From: Bradyrhizobium sp. SK17
GTDB lineage: Bacteria > Pseudomonadota > Alphaproteobacteria > Rhizobiales > Xanthobacteraceae
Reading direction: 5' to 3'
Length of the DNA: 64,000 nt
NCBI RefSeq assembly: GCF_002831585.1
Contig: NZ_CP025113.1
Coordinates: 2,991,001 to 3,055,000 of the forward strand
The translations under genes and the position numbers were made by a program. Under the pieces are notes generated by a model. The model saw only the letters and a list, made by a program, of their open reading frames with translations, was not told the DNA's origin and searched no databases. Every line of letters begins with the position of its first letter. The first letter of the stretch is position 1. Below are positions 17,909-27,075 of the stretch, piece by piece.

Positions 17909-18080
17909 CTCCCTTGCCCCGCTCTTGCGGGGAGAGGGTTGGGGTGAGGGGCTGCTTCCGCGAGTTGCGAACGTCGTGAGACCTGTGCTCCCTCACCCGG
18001 ATCGCATCTTGCGATGCGATCCGACCTTTCCCCGCAGGCGGGGCGAGCTGAGGGACGTCGCTTCGCTCCTCGCAGTGACG
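17909..18080. repeat. Dispersed palindromic repeat mosaic, family B
   Basis: A run of hairpins rich in CTCCC/GGGAG and CCCCGC/GCGGGG, followed by a perfect 10-bp stem (GGATCGCATC with GATGCGATCC at 17999-18022) and a piece of repeat A at the right end. A related element lies at 41003-41112. This accounts for nearly all of the 318-base gap between the flavin reductase and the SMP-30 gene. Confidence 0.75.
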
Positions 18081-18215
18081 GAAGCGGGAACCACAACAAT
18101 GTGAAATTTCCGCGCGTGGTGATGAAAAACCGTCACTCGCAACCTCGGCGCGAGCAGTCTAACCTCCCGCGTGCCAGGCCGGATCAACGGCCGGCCGACA
18201 GAGTGGGAGGATGCG

Positions 18216-19514
18216 ATGACACGCCAACAGCAGCGCGATCCAGACGAAGCGCAACGCGATCCACACGTATCACGACGAACGCTGGTCCAGGGGCTCGCGG
18301 TTGCCGCCGCTGCCACCGCCACGGGAGCTCGCGGCGCGCTGGCGCAGAACGCGCCGGCTCCGGTCGGGCCACCGACGACGATCACCAGCCCGCCGCGCGA
18401 CTTCAGTCCGCGCGGTGCGCCGACCACCTATTTCTGGGACCCCGACGTCATCGCGGTCGATCCGGCCTTCAACGACCTTGCCCAGCCGAACACCTCGATC
18501 AAGCGGCTTTACACCGGCGTGTTGTGGGCGGAAGGCCCGGCCTGGAGTTCGCAGGGCCGCTATCTGCTTTGGAGCGACATTCCCAACAACCGGCAGATGC
18601 GCTGGTCGGAGGACGACGGCCATGTCAGCGTCTTCCGTATGCCGTCGAACTACTCGAACGGCAATTCGTTCGACTTCCAGGGGCGTCAGCTGTCCTGCGA
18701 ACATCTCACCCGCCGCGTCGTGCGCTACGAGAACGACGGCACCGCGACCGTGCTTGCCGACAGCTACAACGGCAAGAAGCTGAACTCGCCGAACGACATC
18801 GTCGCGCATCCGGACGGCAGCTACTGGTTCACCGATCCGCCCTACGGCGGCCAGCTCTACGAGGGCGAGCCCGATGCGGCCGGCGGCCCGGGCAATTCGG
18901 CCGGCAAGCTCAATCCGCGGATCGGCCAGCCGCCGGGTTTCGCGCCGTTCAAGCGCGAGCTGCCGACCAATTGCTATCGCATCGACCCGTCCGGCCGCAT
19001 CGATCTCGTGGTGGCCGAGGATCAGGTGCCGGACCCGAACGGCATCTGCTTCTCGCCCGACTACAAGAAGCTCTATGTGGTCTCGACCGGCAAGGGACCG
19101 GGCGACACCGGTCCCGGCGGCAAGGGCGACGTGTTCGTGTTCGACGTCGGCGCCGACAACAAGCCTGTCAACGGCAAGCGGTTCAGCGATTTCACGATCG
19201 ACGGCGTGAAGTGCGGGCCGGACGGCATCCGCTGCGACGTCAACGGCAATGTCTGGTGCTCGAGCAATGCCGGCCGCGCCGTGGGTTATAACGGTGCGAC
19301 CTGCTGGTCGCCGGAAGGCAAGCCGCTCGGCCGCATCCGGCTGCCCGAGGTCTGCGGCAACATCACCTTCGGCGGCCCCAAGCGCAACCGCCTGTTCATG
19401 GCGGCAAGTCAGTCGCTCTACGCGGTCTATACCGCGACCCAGGGGCAGGGCCGGCCTAGCTTGCGGGAGGCTTGGCGTCGGCGTAATCCGCCGGCGCCAT
19501 CCCCTGCTACCTGA
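18216..19514 (+). CDS. Tat-exported SMP-30/gluconolactonase family protein
   Basis: A 432-residue predicted periplasmic protein. SRRTLVQGLAVAAAA is a twin-arginine signal peptide. The body is a six-bladed beta-propeller of the SMP-30/gluconolactonase/LRE type: LWAEGPAWSS, LNSPNDIVAHPDGSYWFTDP and DPNGICFSPDYKKLYV carry the expected metal-binding E, N and D residues. Relatives hydrolyse sugar or aromatic lactones. GGGAGG precedes the ATG at 18216. The last ~20 residues are Arg/Pro-rich and unlike the family; a one-base change near 19446 would give a stop at about 19460 instead. Confidence 0.83.
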   Translation: MTRQQQRDPDEAQRDPHVSRRTLVQGLAVAAAATATGARGALAQNAPAPVGPPTTITSPPRDFSPRGAPTTYFWDPDVIAVDPAFNDLAQPNTSIKRLYTGVLWAEGPAWSSQGRYLLWSDIPNNRQMRWSEDDGHVSVFRMPSNYSNGNSFDFQGRQLSCEHLTRRVVRYENDGTATVLADSYNGKKLNSPNDIVAHPDGSYWFTDPPYGGQLYEGEPDAAGGPGNSAGKLNPRIGQPPGFAPFKRELPTNCYRIDPSGRIDLVVAEDQVPDPNGICFSPDYKKLYVVSTGKGPGDTGPGGKGDVFVFDVGADNKPVNGKRFSDFTIDGVKCGPDGIRCDVNGNVWCSSNAGRAVGYNGATCWSPEGKPLGRIRLPEVCGNITFGGPKRNRLFMAASQSLYAVYTATQGQGRPSLREAWRRRNPPAPSPAT

Positions 19515-19674
19515 TTGTCGCAGCTCAACTTTCGGAACTCAACGCGCGGCCTGCCGTTAACAAACGGCGGCTTGGCCGCGTCAATTTCGCTTTATTTGCA
19601 GGGCGAAGTGTTCACCCGCGACCGGCACTTTCCGATAATATCAGCTATCCGCGCCGATCCATGAGGACCCCACC

Positions 19675-21942
19675 ATGAGCTTCCGCCGCGATTACCTTTC
19701 CAAGCCGATCTTCTCCTGGGCGCGTGGCGTGCTGCCGACGATGTCGGACACCGAGCGCGAGGCTCTGGAAGCCGGCGACGTCTGGTGGGACGCCGATCTG
19801 TTCACCGGCAATCCCGACTGGTCGAAACTGCTGGCCTATGCGCCGGCGAAACTGACCGACGAGGAGAGCGCTTTCCTGCACGGTCCGGTCGACGAGCTCT
19901 GCAAGATGCTCGACGAGTGGAAGATCAACTGGGAATGGCGCGATCTGCCGCCCGAGGTCTGGGCTTTCATCAAGGCCAAGAAATTCTTCGGCATGATCAT
20001 TCCGAAGGAATTCGGCGGCCTCGGCTTCTCGCCCTATGCGCATTCCGAAGTGGTGCGCAAGATTTCCTCGCGCTCGCTGACCGCGGCCGTCACCGTGATG
20101 GTGCCGAACTCGCTCGGGCCGGGCGAATTGTTGATGCGCTTCGGCACCAGGGAGCAGCAGGACAAATGGCTGCCACGGCTGGCCGCCGGCCAGGACATTC
20201 CCTGCTTCGGCTTGACCAGCCCGGAGGCCGGCTCCGATGCCGCCTCGATGATCGACAGCGGCATCATCTGCAAGGGCAATTTCGAGGGACGCGAAGTCAT
20301 CGGGCTGAGGCTGAACTGGCACAAGCGCTACATCACGCTCGGTCCGGTCGCGACGCTGCTCGGGCTCGCGTTCAAGGCCTATGATCCGGATCACCTGGTC
20401 GGTACCCAGGACGAACTCGGCATCACGGTCGCGCTGATCCCGACCCATCTGCCCGGCGTCTCGATCGGCCGCCGACATCTGCCGGCGATGCAGGTGTTCC
20501 AGAACGGCCCGAACTGGGGCAAGGACGTCTTCATCCCGCTCGACTACATCATCGGCGGCCAGGAGCGCCTCGGCCAGGGCTGGAAGATGCTGATGACGGC
20601 GCTTGCCGCCGGCCGCGGCATCTCGCTGCCGTCGCTGTCGGCCGCCGGTGCGGCCTACGCCGCGCGCACCACCGGCGCCTATGCCCGCATCCGCGAACAG
20701 TTCGGCATTTCGATCTCCAAGTTCGAGGGCATCGAGGAGCCGCTGGCGCGCATCGCCGGCACCGCCTATCTGCTCGACGCCGCGCGGCGCCTGACCTGCG
20801 CCGCGCTGAACGAGGGGCATCATCCCGCCGTCATATCGGGGATCATGAAGCTCCACGCCACCGAGCGGATGCGGATCGCGATCGACGACGCGATGGACAT
20901 CCATGGCGGCAAGGCCGTGATCGACGGGCCGCAGAATTATCTCGGCGGGCTCTACCGCTCGGTGCCGGTCGGCATCACGGTCGAGGGCGCCAACATCCTG
21001 ACCCGCAATCTGATCGTGTTCGGGCAAGGTGCGATCCGCGCGCATCCCTATCTGTTGCAGGAGATGAACGCGCTCGGTGAGACCGATCGCGACAAGGGCC
21101 TGACCGCGTTCGACACCGCGTTCTGGAAGCATGTCGGCCACAGCTTCGCGACCATGTTCCGCGCCTGGGGCCGCAGCTGGAGCTTCGGCCTGTTCGCACC
21201 GGCGCCGGATGCCGGCGACGCGACCGAGTTCTATCGCCAGCTCTCGCGTTATTCGTCGGCGTTCGCGCTGTGCGCCGACATGGCGCTGCTGACCCTCGGC
21301 GGCGCGCTGAAGCGCAAGGAGATGCTCTCGGCGCGGTTCGGTGACATCCTCTCGGAGCTGTATCTGCTGTCCGCTGCGCTGAAGCGCTGGCAGGACGAGG
21401 GCCGACAGAAGGACGATCTTCCCGCACTCGAATGGTGCATGGCATCGGGCTTCAAGACCATCGAGAATCGTTTCGCGGAAATCCTCGCCAATCTGCCCAA
21501 CCGCCCGGTGGCATGGCTATTGAAATTCCTGATCCAGCCGTTCGGCGCCCGCGTCACCGGTCCGTCGGACCGTGTCGTGCAGCAATGCGCCCAGCTCGTG
21601 CTGTCGCCATCGGCGGCGCGCGATCGCCTGACGCCAGATCTCGCCTTTGTCGACGACGACGGCGGCATCGCGCGGCTGGAGAAGGCCTTCCGCCTGGTCA
21701 CCGCGGCCGAGGATGCCGCCAAGCAGCTGCGTGCGGCGCGGCTTCAGGACTGGAAGGAGGGCGTCAAGAAGGGCGTCATCACCCAGGATGACGGCGAGAA
21801 GCTCGCTGCCGCCCATGAGGCCGTCGCGAAGGTCATCGAGGTCGATGATTTTGCGCCGGAGGCGCTGTCCCCGATTTACAAGAAATCCGCCGACGTGCAT
21901 CAGTTCTTCCAGGAACTGGGTGAGCAGAGGGCGGCGAGCTGA
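19675..21942 (+). CDS. fadE: Acyl-CoA dehydrogenase FadE
   Basis: A 755-residue long-form acyl-CoA dehydrogenase for the first step of fatty-acid beta-oxidation (acyl-CoA to trans-2-enoyl-CoA with FAD). Characteristic stretches are FFGMIIPKEFGGLGFS, CFGLTSPEAGSD (FAD-binding) and VGITVEGANILTRNLIVFGQG, which carries the catalytic-base region. The C-terminal ~200 residues are the extra domain typical of FadE. The stop overlaps the fadI start by one base, and fadJ and a thioesterase follow, so this leads a four-gene operon. Confidence 0.93.
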   Translation: MSFRRDYLSKPIFSWARGVLPTMSDTEREALEAGDVWWDADLFTGNPDWSKLLAYAPAKLTDEESAFLHGPVDELCKMLDEWKINWEWRDLPPEVWAFIKAKKFFGMIIPKEFGGLGFSPYAHSEVVRKISSRSLTAAVTVMVPNSLGPGELLMRFGTREQQDKWLPRLAAGQDIPCFGLTSPEAGSDAASMIDSGIICKGNFEGREVIGLRLNWHKRYITLGPVATLLGLAFKAYDPDHLVGTQDELGITVALIPTHLPGVSIGRRHLPAMQVFQNGPNWGKDVFIPLDYIIGGQERLGQGWKMLMTALAAGRGISLPSLSAAGAAYAARTTGAYARIREQFGISISKFEGIEEPLARIAGTAYLLDAARRLTCAALNEGHHPAVISGIMKLHATERMRIAIDDAMDIHGGKAVIDGPQNYLGGLYRSVPVGITVEGANILTRNLIVFGQGAIRAHPYLLQEMNALGETDRDKGLTAFDTAFWKHVGHSFATMFRAWGRSWSFGLFAPAPDAGDATEFYRQLSRYSSAFALCADMALLTLGGALKRKEMLSARFGDILSELYLLSAALKRWQDEGRQKDDLPALEWCMASGFKTIENRFAEILANLPNRPVAWLLKFLIQPFGARVTGPSDRVVQQCAQLVLSPSAARDRLTPDLAFVDDDGGIARLEKAFRLVTAAEDAAKQLRAARLQDWKEGVKKGVITQDDGEKLAAAHEAVAKVIEVDDFAPEALSPIYKKSADVHQFFQELGEQRAAS

Positions 21943-23225
21943 TGGCGCGACCAGTCTTTATCGTCGACGGCAGCCGGACGCCGTTCCTGAAGGCGCGCTC
22001 CGGTCCCGGCCCATTCACCCCGGTCGATCTCGCCGTGCAATGCGGCCGGCCGCTGCTGGCGCGGCAGCCGTTCGCGCCCACCGCCTTCGACCAGGTCATC
22101 CTCGGCTGCGTCAACGTGATCGCCGACGAGATGAACCCGGCGCGGGTCGCGGCACTGCGGCTCGGCATGGGCGAGCAGATGACAGCCTTCACGGTGCAGA
22201 TCAATTGCGGCTCCGGCATGCAATCGATCGATACTGGATATCGGTATATCCGCGAGGGCATCTCCGATCTGATTCTCGCCGGCGGCGCCGAGGCGTTGAG
22301 CCACGCGCCGCTGGTCTGGCCGAACTCGGGCGTGCGCTGGTTTGCCGGCTTCGCCGGCGCCAAGGGCTTGGGCGCCAAGATCGCCGCGGCGCTGAAGGTC
22401 AAGCCGAGCTACTTCAAGCCGATCATCGGCCTCGAGCGCGGGCTGACCGACCCGATCACCGAGCTCAACATGGGGCAGACTGCCGAGAAGGTCGGCCATC
22501 TCTTCGGCATCACCCGCGCGCAATCCGATGCTTACGCCGCCGAAAGCCATCAGCGGCTCGCCACCGCGCAGAAGGACGGCTTCCTCAAGGGCGAGGTCGA
22601 GACCGCGTTCTCCCGTGACGGCAAGTTCTACGACCATGACGATGGCGTCCGCCCGGATTCGACATCGGAGACGCTGGCGAAGCTGAAGCCGGTGTTCGAG
22701 CGGCCCTGGGGCCAGGTCACCGCCGGCAATTCCTCGCAGATCACCGACGGTGCGTCCTGGGTGATCCTGGCGTCGGAGAAGGCGGTAGCGCAGCACGGCC
22801 TGACGCCGAAGGCCGTCATCCTCGACAGCCAATGGTCCGCGCTCGATCCCTCGATCATGGGCCTCGGCCCGGTGCTGTCGGCGAGCGCGCTGTTGAAGCG
22901 CAACGGGATGACGCTGCAAGATGTCGAGACCTGGGAGCTGAACGAGGCCTTTGCCACCCAGGTGCTCGGCTGCCTCGCGGCGTGGGCCGACGAGAGATTC
23001 TGCCGCGAGATCCTCGGGCTCGACGGCGCGGCGGGCGAGATCGACCGCGCCAGGCTGAACGTCGATGGCGGCGCGATCAGCCTCGGCCATCCGGTCGGCA
23101 CCAGCGGCAACCGCATCGTGCTGCATCTGGTCAATGCGATGAAGCGGCTCGGCACCAGGCGCGGCGTCGCCACCGAATGCATCGGTGGCGGGCAGGGCGG
23201 CGCGATGTTGATAGAGACGGTGTGA
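21942..23225 (+). CDS. fadI: Acetyl-CoA C-acyltransferase (3-ketoacyl-CoA thiolase)
   Basis: A 427-residue thiolase for the last step of beta-oxidation (3-ketoacyl-CoA + CoA to acyl-CoA + acetyl-CoA). The nucleophilic Cys is in INCGSGMQSID, the NEAFA motif follows, then GHPVGTSGNRIV with the active His and CIGGGQGGAMLIE with the second Cys. Full length. It starts inside the fadE stop codon (TGATG) and is followed after 2 bases by fadJ. Confidence 0.93.
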   Translation: MARPVFIVDGSRTPFLKARSGPGPFTPVDLAVQCGRPLLARQPFAPTAFDQVILGCVNVIADEMNPARVAALRLGMGEQMTAFTVQINCGSGMQSIDTGYRYIREGISDLILAGGAEALSHAPLVWPNSGVRWFAGFAGAKGLGAKIAAALKVKPSYFKPIIGLERGLTDPITELNMGQTAEKVGHLFGITRAQSDAYAAESHQRLATAQKDGFLKGEVETAFSRDGKFYDHDDGVRPDSTSETLAKLKPVFERPWGQVTAGNSSQITDGASWVILASEKAVAQHGLTPKAVILDSQWSALDPSIMGLGPVLSASALLKRNGMTLQDVETWELNEAFATQVLGCLAAWADERFCREILGLDGAAGEIDRARLNVDGGAISLGHPVGTSGNRIVLHLVNAMKRLGTRRGVATECIGGGQGGAMLIETV

Positions 23226-23227
23226 TC

Positions 23228-25324
23228 ATGGATTCACGGATCATGGACCTTCTCGCCGATCGCGTGCTCGAACTCGGGCCGAAGCCGACCGCCGACAGCC
23301 CCTACAGGAATTTCAAGCTGACCCGCGACGAGGACGGCATCGCGTGGCTGCTGTTCGACCGCGCCGGCGTCAGCGCCAACACGCTGTCGGCCGACCTGCT
23401 CGAAGAGCTCGACGCCATCGTCTCGGCGCTGGAAAGCCAGCGGCCGACCGGGCTCGTGGTGCGCTCAGCAAAAAAGAGCGGCTTCATCGCCGGTGCCGAC
23501 GTCAATGAATTCCGCGGCGTAAGCGATCCCGGCGCGGTCGAGACCCAGATCGGCCGGGCGCATGCGGTGATCGACCGGCTGGAGGCGCTGCGCGTGCCGT
23601 CGGTCGCGGTGATCCACGGCTTCTGCCTCGGCGGCGGCCTCGAGGTCGCGCTGGCCTGCCAGATGCGGATCGCGATCGACGATGCGAGGTTCGGTTTTCC
23701 CGAGGTGATGCTCGGCCTGCATCCCGGCCTCGGCGGCACCGTGCGGTTCACCGAGCTGGTCAACCCGATGCAGGCGATGACCCTGATGCTGACCGGCAAG
23801 ACGATCGATGCGCGCCGCGCCAAATCGCTCGGCCTGGTCGATGCGGTCACGCAGGAACGCCACGTCCGCAACGCGGTCAAGGATGCGGTGTTCGGCCGGC
23901 TGAAGCGCGCCAAGCCAGGTGCGCTCAACTCGCTGCTCAATCTTGGTCCGGTCAGGGGCTTGCTCGCCTCGCGGATGCGCAGCGAGGCCGAGAAGGCGGC
24001 GCCGCGCAAGCACTATCCGGCGCCCTATGCGCTGATCGATCTCTGGGAGAAGCACGCTGGCAATCGCACGGCGATGCTGAATGCGGAGAAGACCTCGTTC
24101 GCCAAGCTGATGGTGACGCCGACGGCGCAGAATCTGATCCGCGTCTTCTTCCTGCGCGAGCAGATGAAGAAGATGGCAGGCTCCGGCAACAAGGTTGCGC
24201 ACGTCCATGTCATCGGCGCCGGTGCGATGGGCGGCGACATCGCCGCCTGGTGCGCCAACCAGGACATGCGGGTCACGCTCGCCGACATGAAAGCCGAGCC
24301 GATCGCGGGCGCGATGAAGCGCGCCGCCGAGCTGTTCGGCAAGATCATGCGCAAGAAAATCGATCAGCGCGACGCGCTCGACCGGCTGGTCCCCGACATG
24401 GACGGCGAGGGCGTGCGCAACGCCGACCTGATCATCGAGGCGGTGCCGGAAAAGCTCGAGCTGAAGCAGAAGGTCTATGCCGGCCTCGAACCGAAGATGA
24501 AGCCGGGCGCGATCCTCGCCACCAACACCTCGAGCATTCCGTTGCAGGATCTGCGCACCACGTTGGCGCGGCCGGAGCGGCTGCTCGGGCTGCATTTCTT
24601 CAATCCGGTGTCGCGGCTGCAACTCGTCGAGGTCGTGAGCCATGACGGCACCGACGCCGCGATGCTCAAGGAGGCGCTCGCCTTCGTCGGCGCCATCGAC
24701 CGCCTGCCGCTGCCGGTGAAGAGCTCGCCGGGCTTCCTCGTCAACCGTGCGCTGACGCCCTACATGCTGGAAGCGATGATGATGCTGGACGAGAAGACCG
24801 ACCAGCGTCTGATCGACGCCGCCGCGATCGAGTTCGGCATGCCGATGGGGCCGATCGAACTGGCCGACCAGGTCGGCCTCGATATCTGCCTCGATGTCGG
24901 CGACATGCTGCGCTCGAAGTTCGGGGATACCTTGCCGCCGACGCCGGCCTGGCTGCGGGAAAAAGTCGCCAGGGGCGAGCTCGGCCGCAAGACCGGCAAG
25001 GGCTTCTACACCTGGAAGGACGGCAAGGCCGAGAAAGCGCCGCTGCCGGACACCGGCCCGAAGGTCAGCGACGAAATGATCGACCGCCTGGTGCTGCCGA
25101 TCTCGAATGTCTGCGTGGCCGCTTTGCGCGAGGGCATCGTCGACAATCCCGACACGGTCGACGGCGCGATGATCTTCGGCACCGGCTATGCGCCGTTCCG
25201 CGGCGGCCCGCTCAACTATGCGCGCAGCCGCGGCGTCGACAATATCGTGTCGACGATGCAAACCTTGATGCGCAAGTTCGGCGGACGATTTGCGCCGGAC
25301 ACCGGCTGGGAGGGCTTCAAGTGA
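23228..25324 (+). CDS. fadJ: Fatty-acid oxidation multifunctional enzyme FadJ/FadB-like
   Basis: A 698-residue fusion of enoyl-CoA hydratase (N-terminal, about 15-220) and 3-hydroxyacyl-CoA dehydrogenase (about 310-690). The hydratase part shows FIAGADVNEF, GFCLGGGLEVALAC and FPEVMLGLHPGLGGT with both catalytic Glu residues. The dehydrogenase part shows the NAD-binding VIGAGAMGGDIAAW and the catalytic-His segment LHFFNPVSRL. It performs the middle two steps of beta-oxidation. The ATG at 23228 follows the fadI stop by 2 bases; the ATG at 23243 is an alternative. Confidence 0.93.
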   Translation: MDSRIMDLLADRVLELGPKPTADSPYRNFKLTRDEDGIAWLLFDRAGVSANTLSADLLEELDAIVSALESQRPTGLVVRSAKKSGFIAGADVNEFRGVSDPGAVETQIGRAHAVIDRLEALRVPSVAVIHGFCLGGGLEVALACQMRIAIDDARFGFPEVMLGLHPGLGGTVRFTELVNPMQAMTLMLTGKTIDARRAKSLGLVDAVTQERHVRNAVKDAVFGRLKRAKPGALNSLLNLGPVRGLLASRMRSEAEKAAPRKHYPAPYALIDLWEKHAGNRTAMLNAEKTSFAKLMVTPTAQNLIRVFFLREQMKKMAGSGNKVAHVHVIGAGAMGGDIAAWCANQDMRVTLADMKAEPIAGAMKRAAELFGKIMRKKIDQRDALDRLVPDMDGEGVRNADLIIEAVPEKLELKQKVYAGLEPKMKPGAILATNTSSIPLQDLRTTLARPERLLGLHFFNPVSRLQLVEVVSHDGTDAAMLKEALAFVGAIDRLPLPVKSSPGFLVNRALTPYMLEAMMMLDEKTDQRLIDAAAIEFGMPMGPIELADQVGLDICLDVGDMLRSKFGDTLPPTPAWLREKVARGELGRKTGKGFYTWKDGKAEKAPLPDTGPKVSDEMIDRLVLPISNVCVAALREGIVDNPDTVDGAMIFGTGYAPFRGGPLNYARSRGVDNIVSTMQTLMRKFGGRFAPDTGWEGFK

Positions 25325-25767
25325 GCGAGACTCAAACGCCCGAAACTCATGTCCACGCGCCGCCGATCAGCGGCAACGAGCCGCAGGGCGATCTCTGCAT
25401 CCGCACGCTGGCGATGCCGGCCGACACCAACGCCAATGGCGATATTTTCGGCGGCTGGCTGCTCAGCCAGATGGACGTCGGCGGCGGCGTATTCGCCTCC
25501 AAGGTCGCGAAGTCGCGCACCGTGACGGTCGCGATCGACGCGATGAACTTCCGCAAGGCGGTCTATGTCGGCGATCTCGTCTCGGTGCATGCCAATCTCG
25601 TGCGGGTCGGCCGCACCTCGATCACCGTGCATCTGGAAGCCTGGGTGCTGCGCCGCCGCGAGCAGCAGTCGATCCTGGTCACCGACGGCAATTTCACCTA
25701 CGTCTCGATCGACGATCAGGGCCATCCGCAACCGATCCAGCGCGACGGCGCGACGATTGCGACGTGA
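25321..25767 (+). CDS. Acyl-CoA thioesterase, YciA-like hotdog fold
   Basis: A 148-residue thioesterase that hydrolyses acyl-CoA to free acid and CoA. MPADTNANGDIFGGWLLSQMDVGGG is the YciA-type signature with catalytic N and D residues. The GTG start overlaps the fadJ stop (GTGA), showing translational coupling. In the operon it could release CoA or prevent build-up of acyl-CoA intermediates. Confidence 0.9.
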   Translation: MSETQTPETHVHAPPISGNEPQGDLCIRTLAMPADTNANGDIFGGWLLSQMDVGGGVFASKVAKSRTVTVAIDAMNFRKAVYVGDLVSVHANLVRVGRTSITVHLEAWVLRRREQQSILVTDGNFTYVSIDDQGHPQPIQRDGATIAT

Positions 25768-25822
25768 TGCGCCGCGGTACGAATCAGGCGCCGGCTTGCG
25801 TCAACAAAACGTGTCAAAACCG

Positions 25823-25848
25823 GGCCCGGCCGTGATCGATCCCGGGCC
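25823..25848 (+). terminator. GC hairpin after the fad operon
   Basis: GGCCCGG (25823-25829) and CCGGGCC (25842-25848) form a 7-bp GC stem downstream of the thioesterase. An A-rich tract rather than a T-tract follows, so a role in termination on the plus strand is only tentative. Confidence 0.35.
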
Positions 25849-25921
25849 ACGGCGACAAAAAAGCTCAGGAACAAACCGTTCGTGATGCCGTTGTCGGCCC
25901 GGAGTCCAACCGAGGCCGATA

Positions 25922-26116
25922 ATGTCCGACAGCTATGTCATCGAAGTGAGTTCAGAGACCGCGGGTATCGTGGTGCGTGATGTGCGTGGTTACCAGTTCT
26001 TTGCGTCCTCGCGACGCTTCCTGGCCCTCGAAGGCCAGAAGTTTCGCAATGCGCGTGAGGCCGAACGCGCGGCGCGCCGTCTCGTCACTGGGCAAATTTT
26101 GCAGTTCGCGTCCTGA
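25922..26116 (+). CDS. Small hypothetical protein
   Basis: A 64-residue soluble protein. A beta-like N-terminal half (YVIEVSSETAGIVVRDVRGY) is followed by a charged helix (AREAERAARRLV). A GAGG ribosome site precedes the ATG. Small proteins of this pattern recur in rhizobial genomes, but no function is known to me. Confidence 0.6.
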   Translation: MSDSYVIEVSSETAGIVVRDVRGYQFFASSRRFLALEGQKFRNAREAERAARRLVTGQILQFAS

Positions 26117-26203
26117 ATCGACGCCACGGCTGCGGCGCGCGGTTTGCGCGCGCCGCAAGATTCTGTATTGATGCGCCCGGGCTCACGTAAACATCATCCC
26201 CGG

Positions 26204-26917
26204 ATGTCGCAGGTACGCACGGTGTCGCAGACACAAGGCAAAGCGTCGCAGACACCAGGCAAGGCGCTGCTGTTCGATATCGACGGCACGCTGGCCGATA
26301 CTGATCCGCTTCATCTTGCCGCGTTCAACCAGGTGCTCGGCCCGCACGGACATGCGTTCGATCACGCCCGCTTCGGCAAGGAATTGCAGGGCTTTTCCAA
26401 CGCGTCGATCGGCGAGCGCTTTCTTGCTCATGAACCGCCGGAACGCCGCGCCATCATCCTTGGCGAGAAGGAGCGGGTATTCCGCGAACTGGTCCGCGGC
26501 CAGATCGTGCCGGTACCGGGATTGACGGCATTGCTCGACCAGGCCGACGGCGCCGGCGTGCCGATGGTGGCGGTGACCAACGCGCCGCGCCCGAATGCCG
26601 AATTGCTGCTGTCGGGACTTGGCATCACGCACCGCTTCAAGGCGATCGTGATCGGCGACGAGTTGGCGCATGGCAAGCCGCATCCGTTGCCCTATCTCGA
26701 AGGCCTGCGGCTCGCAGGCGCCTCCGCCGAGGGCGCAGTTGCGTTCGAGGATTCGCGTTCCGGCATCCAGTCCGCCACTGCCGCCGGCATCGCGACGATC
26801 GGGATGCGCACCGGACTGAGCCATGCCGATCTGATCGCGGCCGGCGCAGTCGCCAGCGCTCGGGCATTCGACGATCCCGAATTGATCGGGCTGGTCGCAT
26901 CCATCATGGCATGGTGA
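26204..26917 (+). CDS. HAD-superfamily phosphatase (phosphoglycolate phosphatase/beta-PGM-like)
   Basis: A 237-residue HAD hydrolase. D25 and D27 in FDIDGTLADTD are the nucleophile and acid/base; the motif II region is VAVTNAPRP, the Lys is in GKPHPLPY, and the acidic motif IV is in FEDSRSGIQSA. This resembles sugar-phosphate phosphatases or mutases; substrate unknown. Three starts (26144, 26171, 26204) are possible; 26204 is chosen as the closest to the core. The N-terminal tail holds a tandem duplication (SQTQGKA-SQTPGKA). Confidence 0.82.
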   Translation: MSQVRTVSQTQGKASQTPGKALLFDIDGTLADTDPLHLAAFNQVLGPHGHAFDHARFGKELQGFSNASIGERFLAHEPPERRAIILGEKERVFRELVRGQIVPVPGLTALLDQADGAGVPMVAVTNAPRPNAELLLSGLGITHRFKAIVIGDELAHGKPHPLPYLEGLRLAGASAEGAVAFEDSRSGIQSATAAGIATIGMRTGLSHADLIAAGAVASARAFDDPELIGLVASIMAW

Positions 26918-26999
26918 ATCGGCGTTGCCGGTGTGATTGCTGCGGCGCAGCCGGCGAAGCACGTTGACCTCCGCGCCGAACGGTCGCACCATGGGCTGG

Positions 27000-27050
27000 G
27001 CATGATCCGGAGAAGTGGCAACCGGTTTTCTGAAACGATCGTGCTCCAAC
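27000..27050. repeat. Fragment of a dispersed intergenic repeat
   Basis: GCATGATCCGGAGAAGTGG followed by CAACCGGTTTTCTGAAACGA matches a repeat I recall as common between genes in Bradyrhizobium and Rhodopseudomonas. It lies just before glpR. I could not search for other copies; no second copy is visible in this window. Confidence 0.35.
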
Positions 27051-27075
27051 CAATTGCCTTTTCAAGGGGGCCGCC

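Noticed and set aside
15744-17996. Minus-strand ORF of 750 codons opposite the RND pump and TetR genes
   Set aside because: It is a shadow of GC-rich coding on the plus strand, crosses three real genes, and has an Arg/His-rich composition with no domains.
17909-18080. Possible CRISPR or small-RNA locus
   Set aside because: No regular spacer-repeat pattern; the structure is a mosaic of dispersed palindromic repeats.
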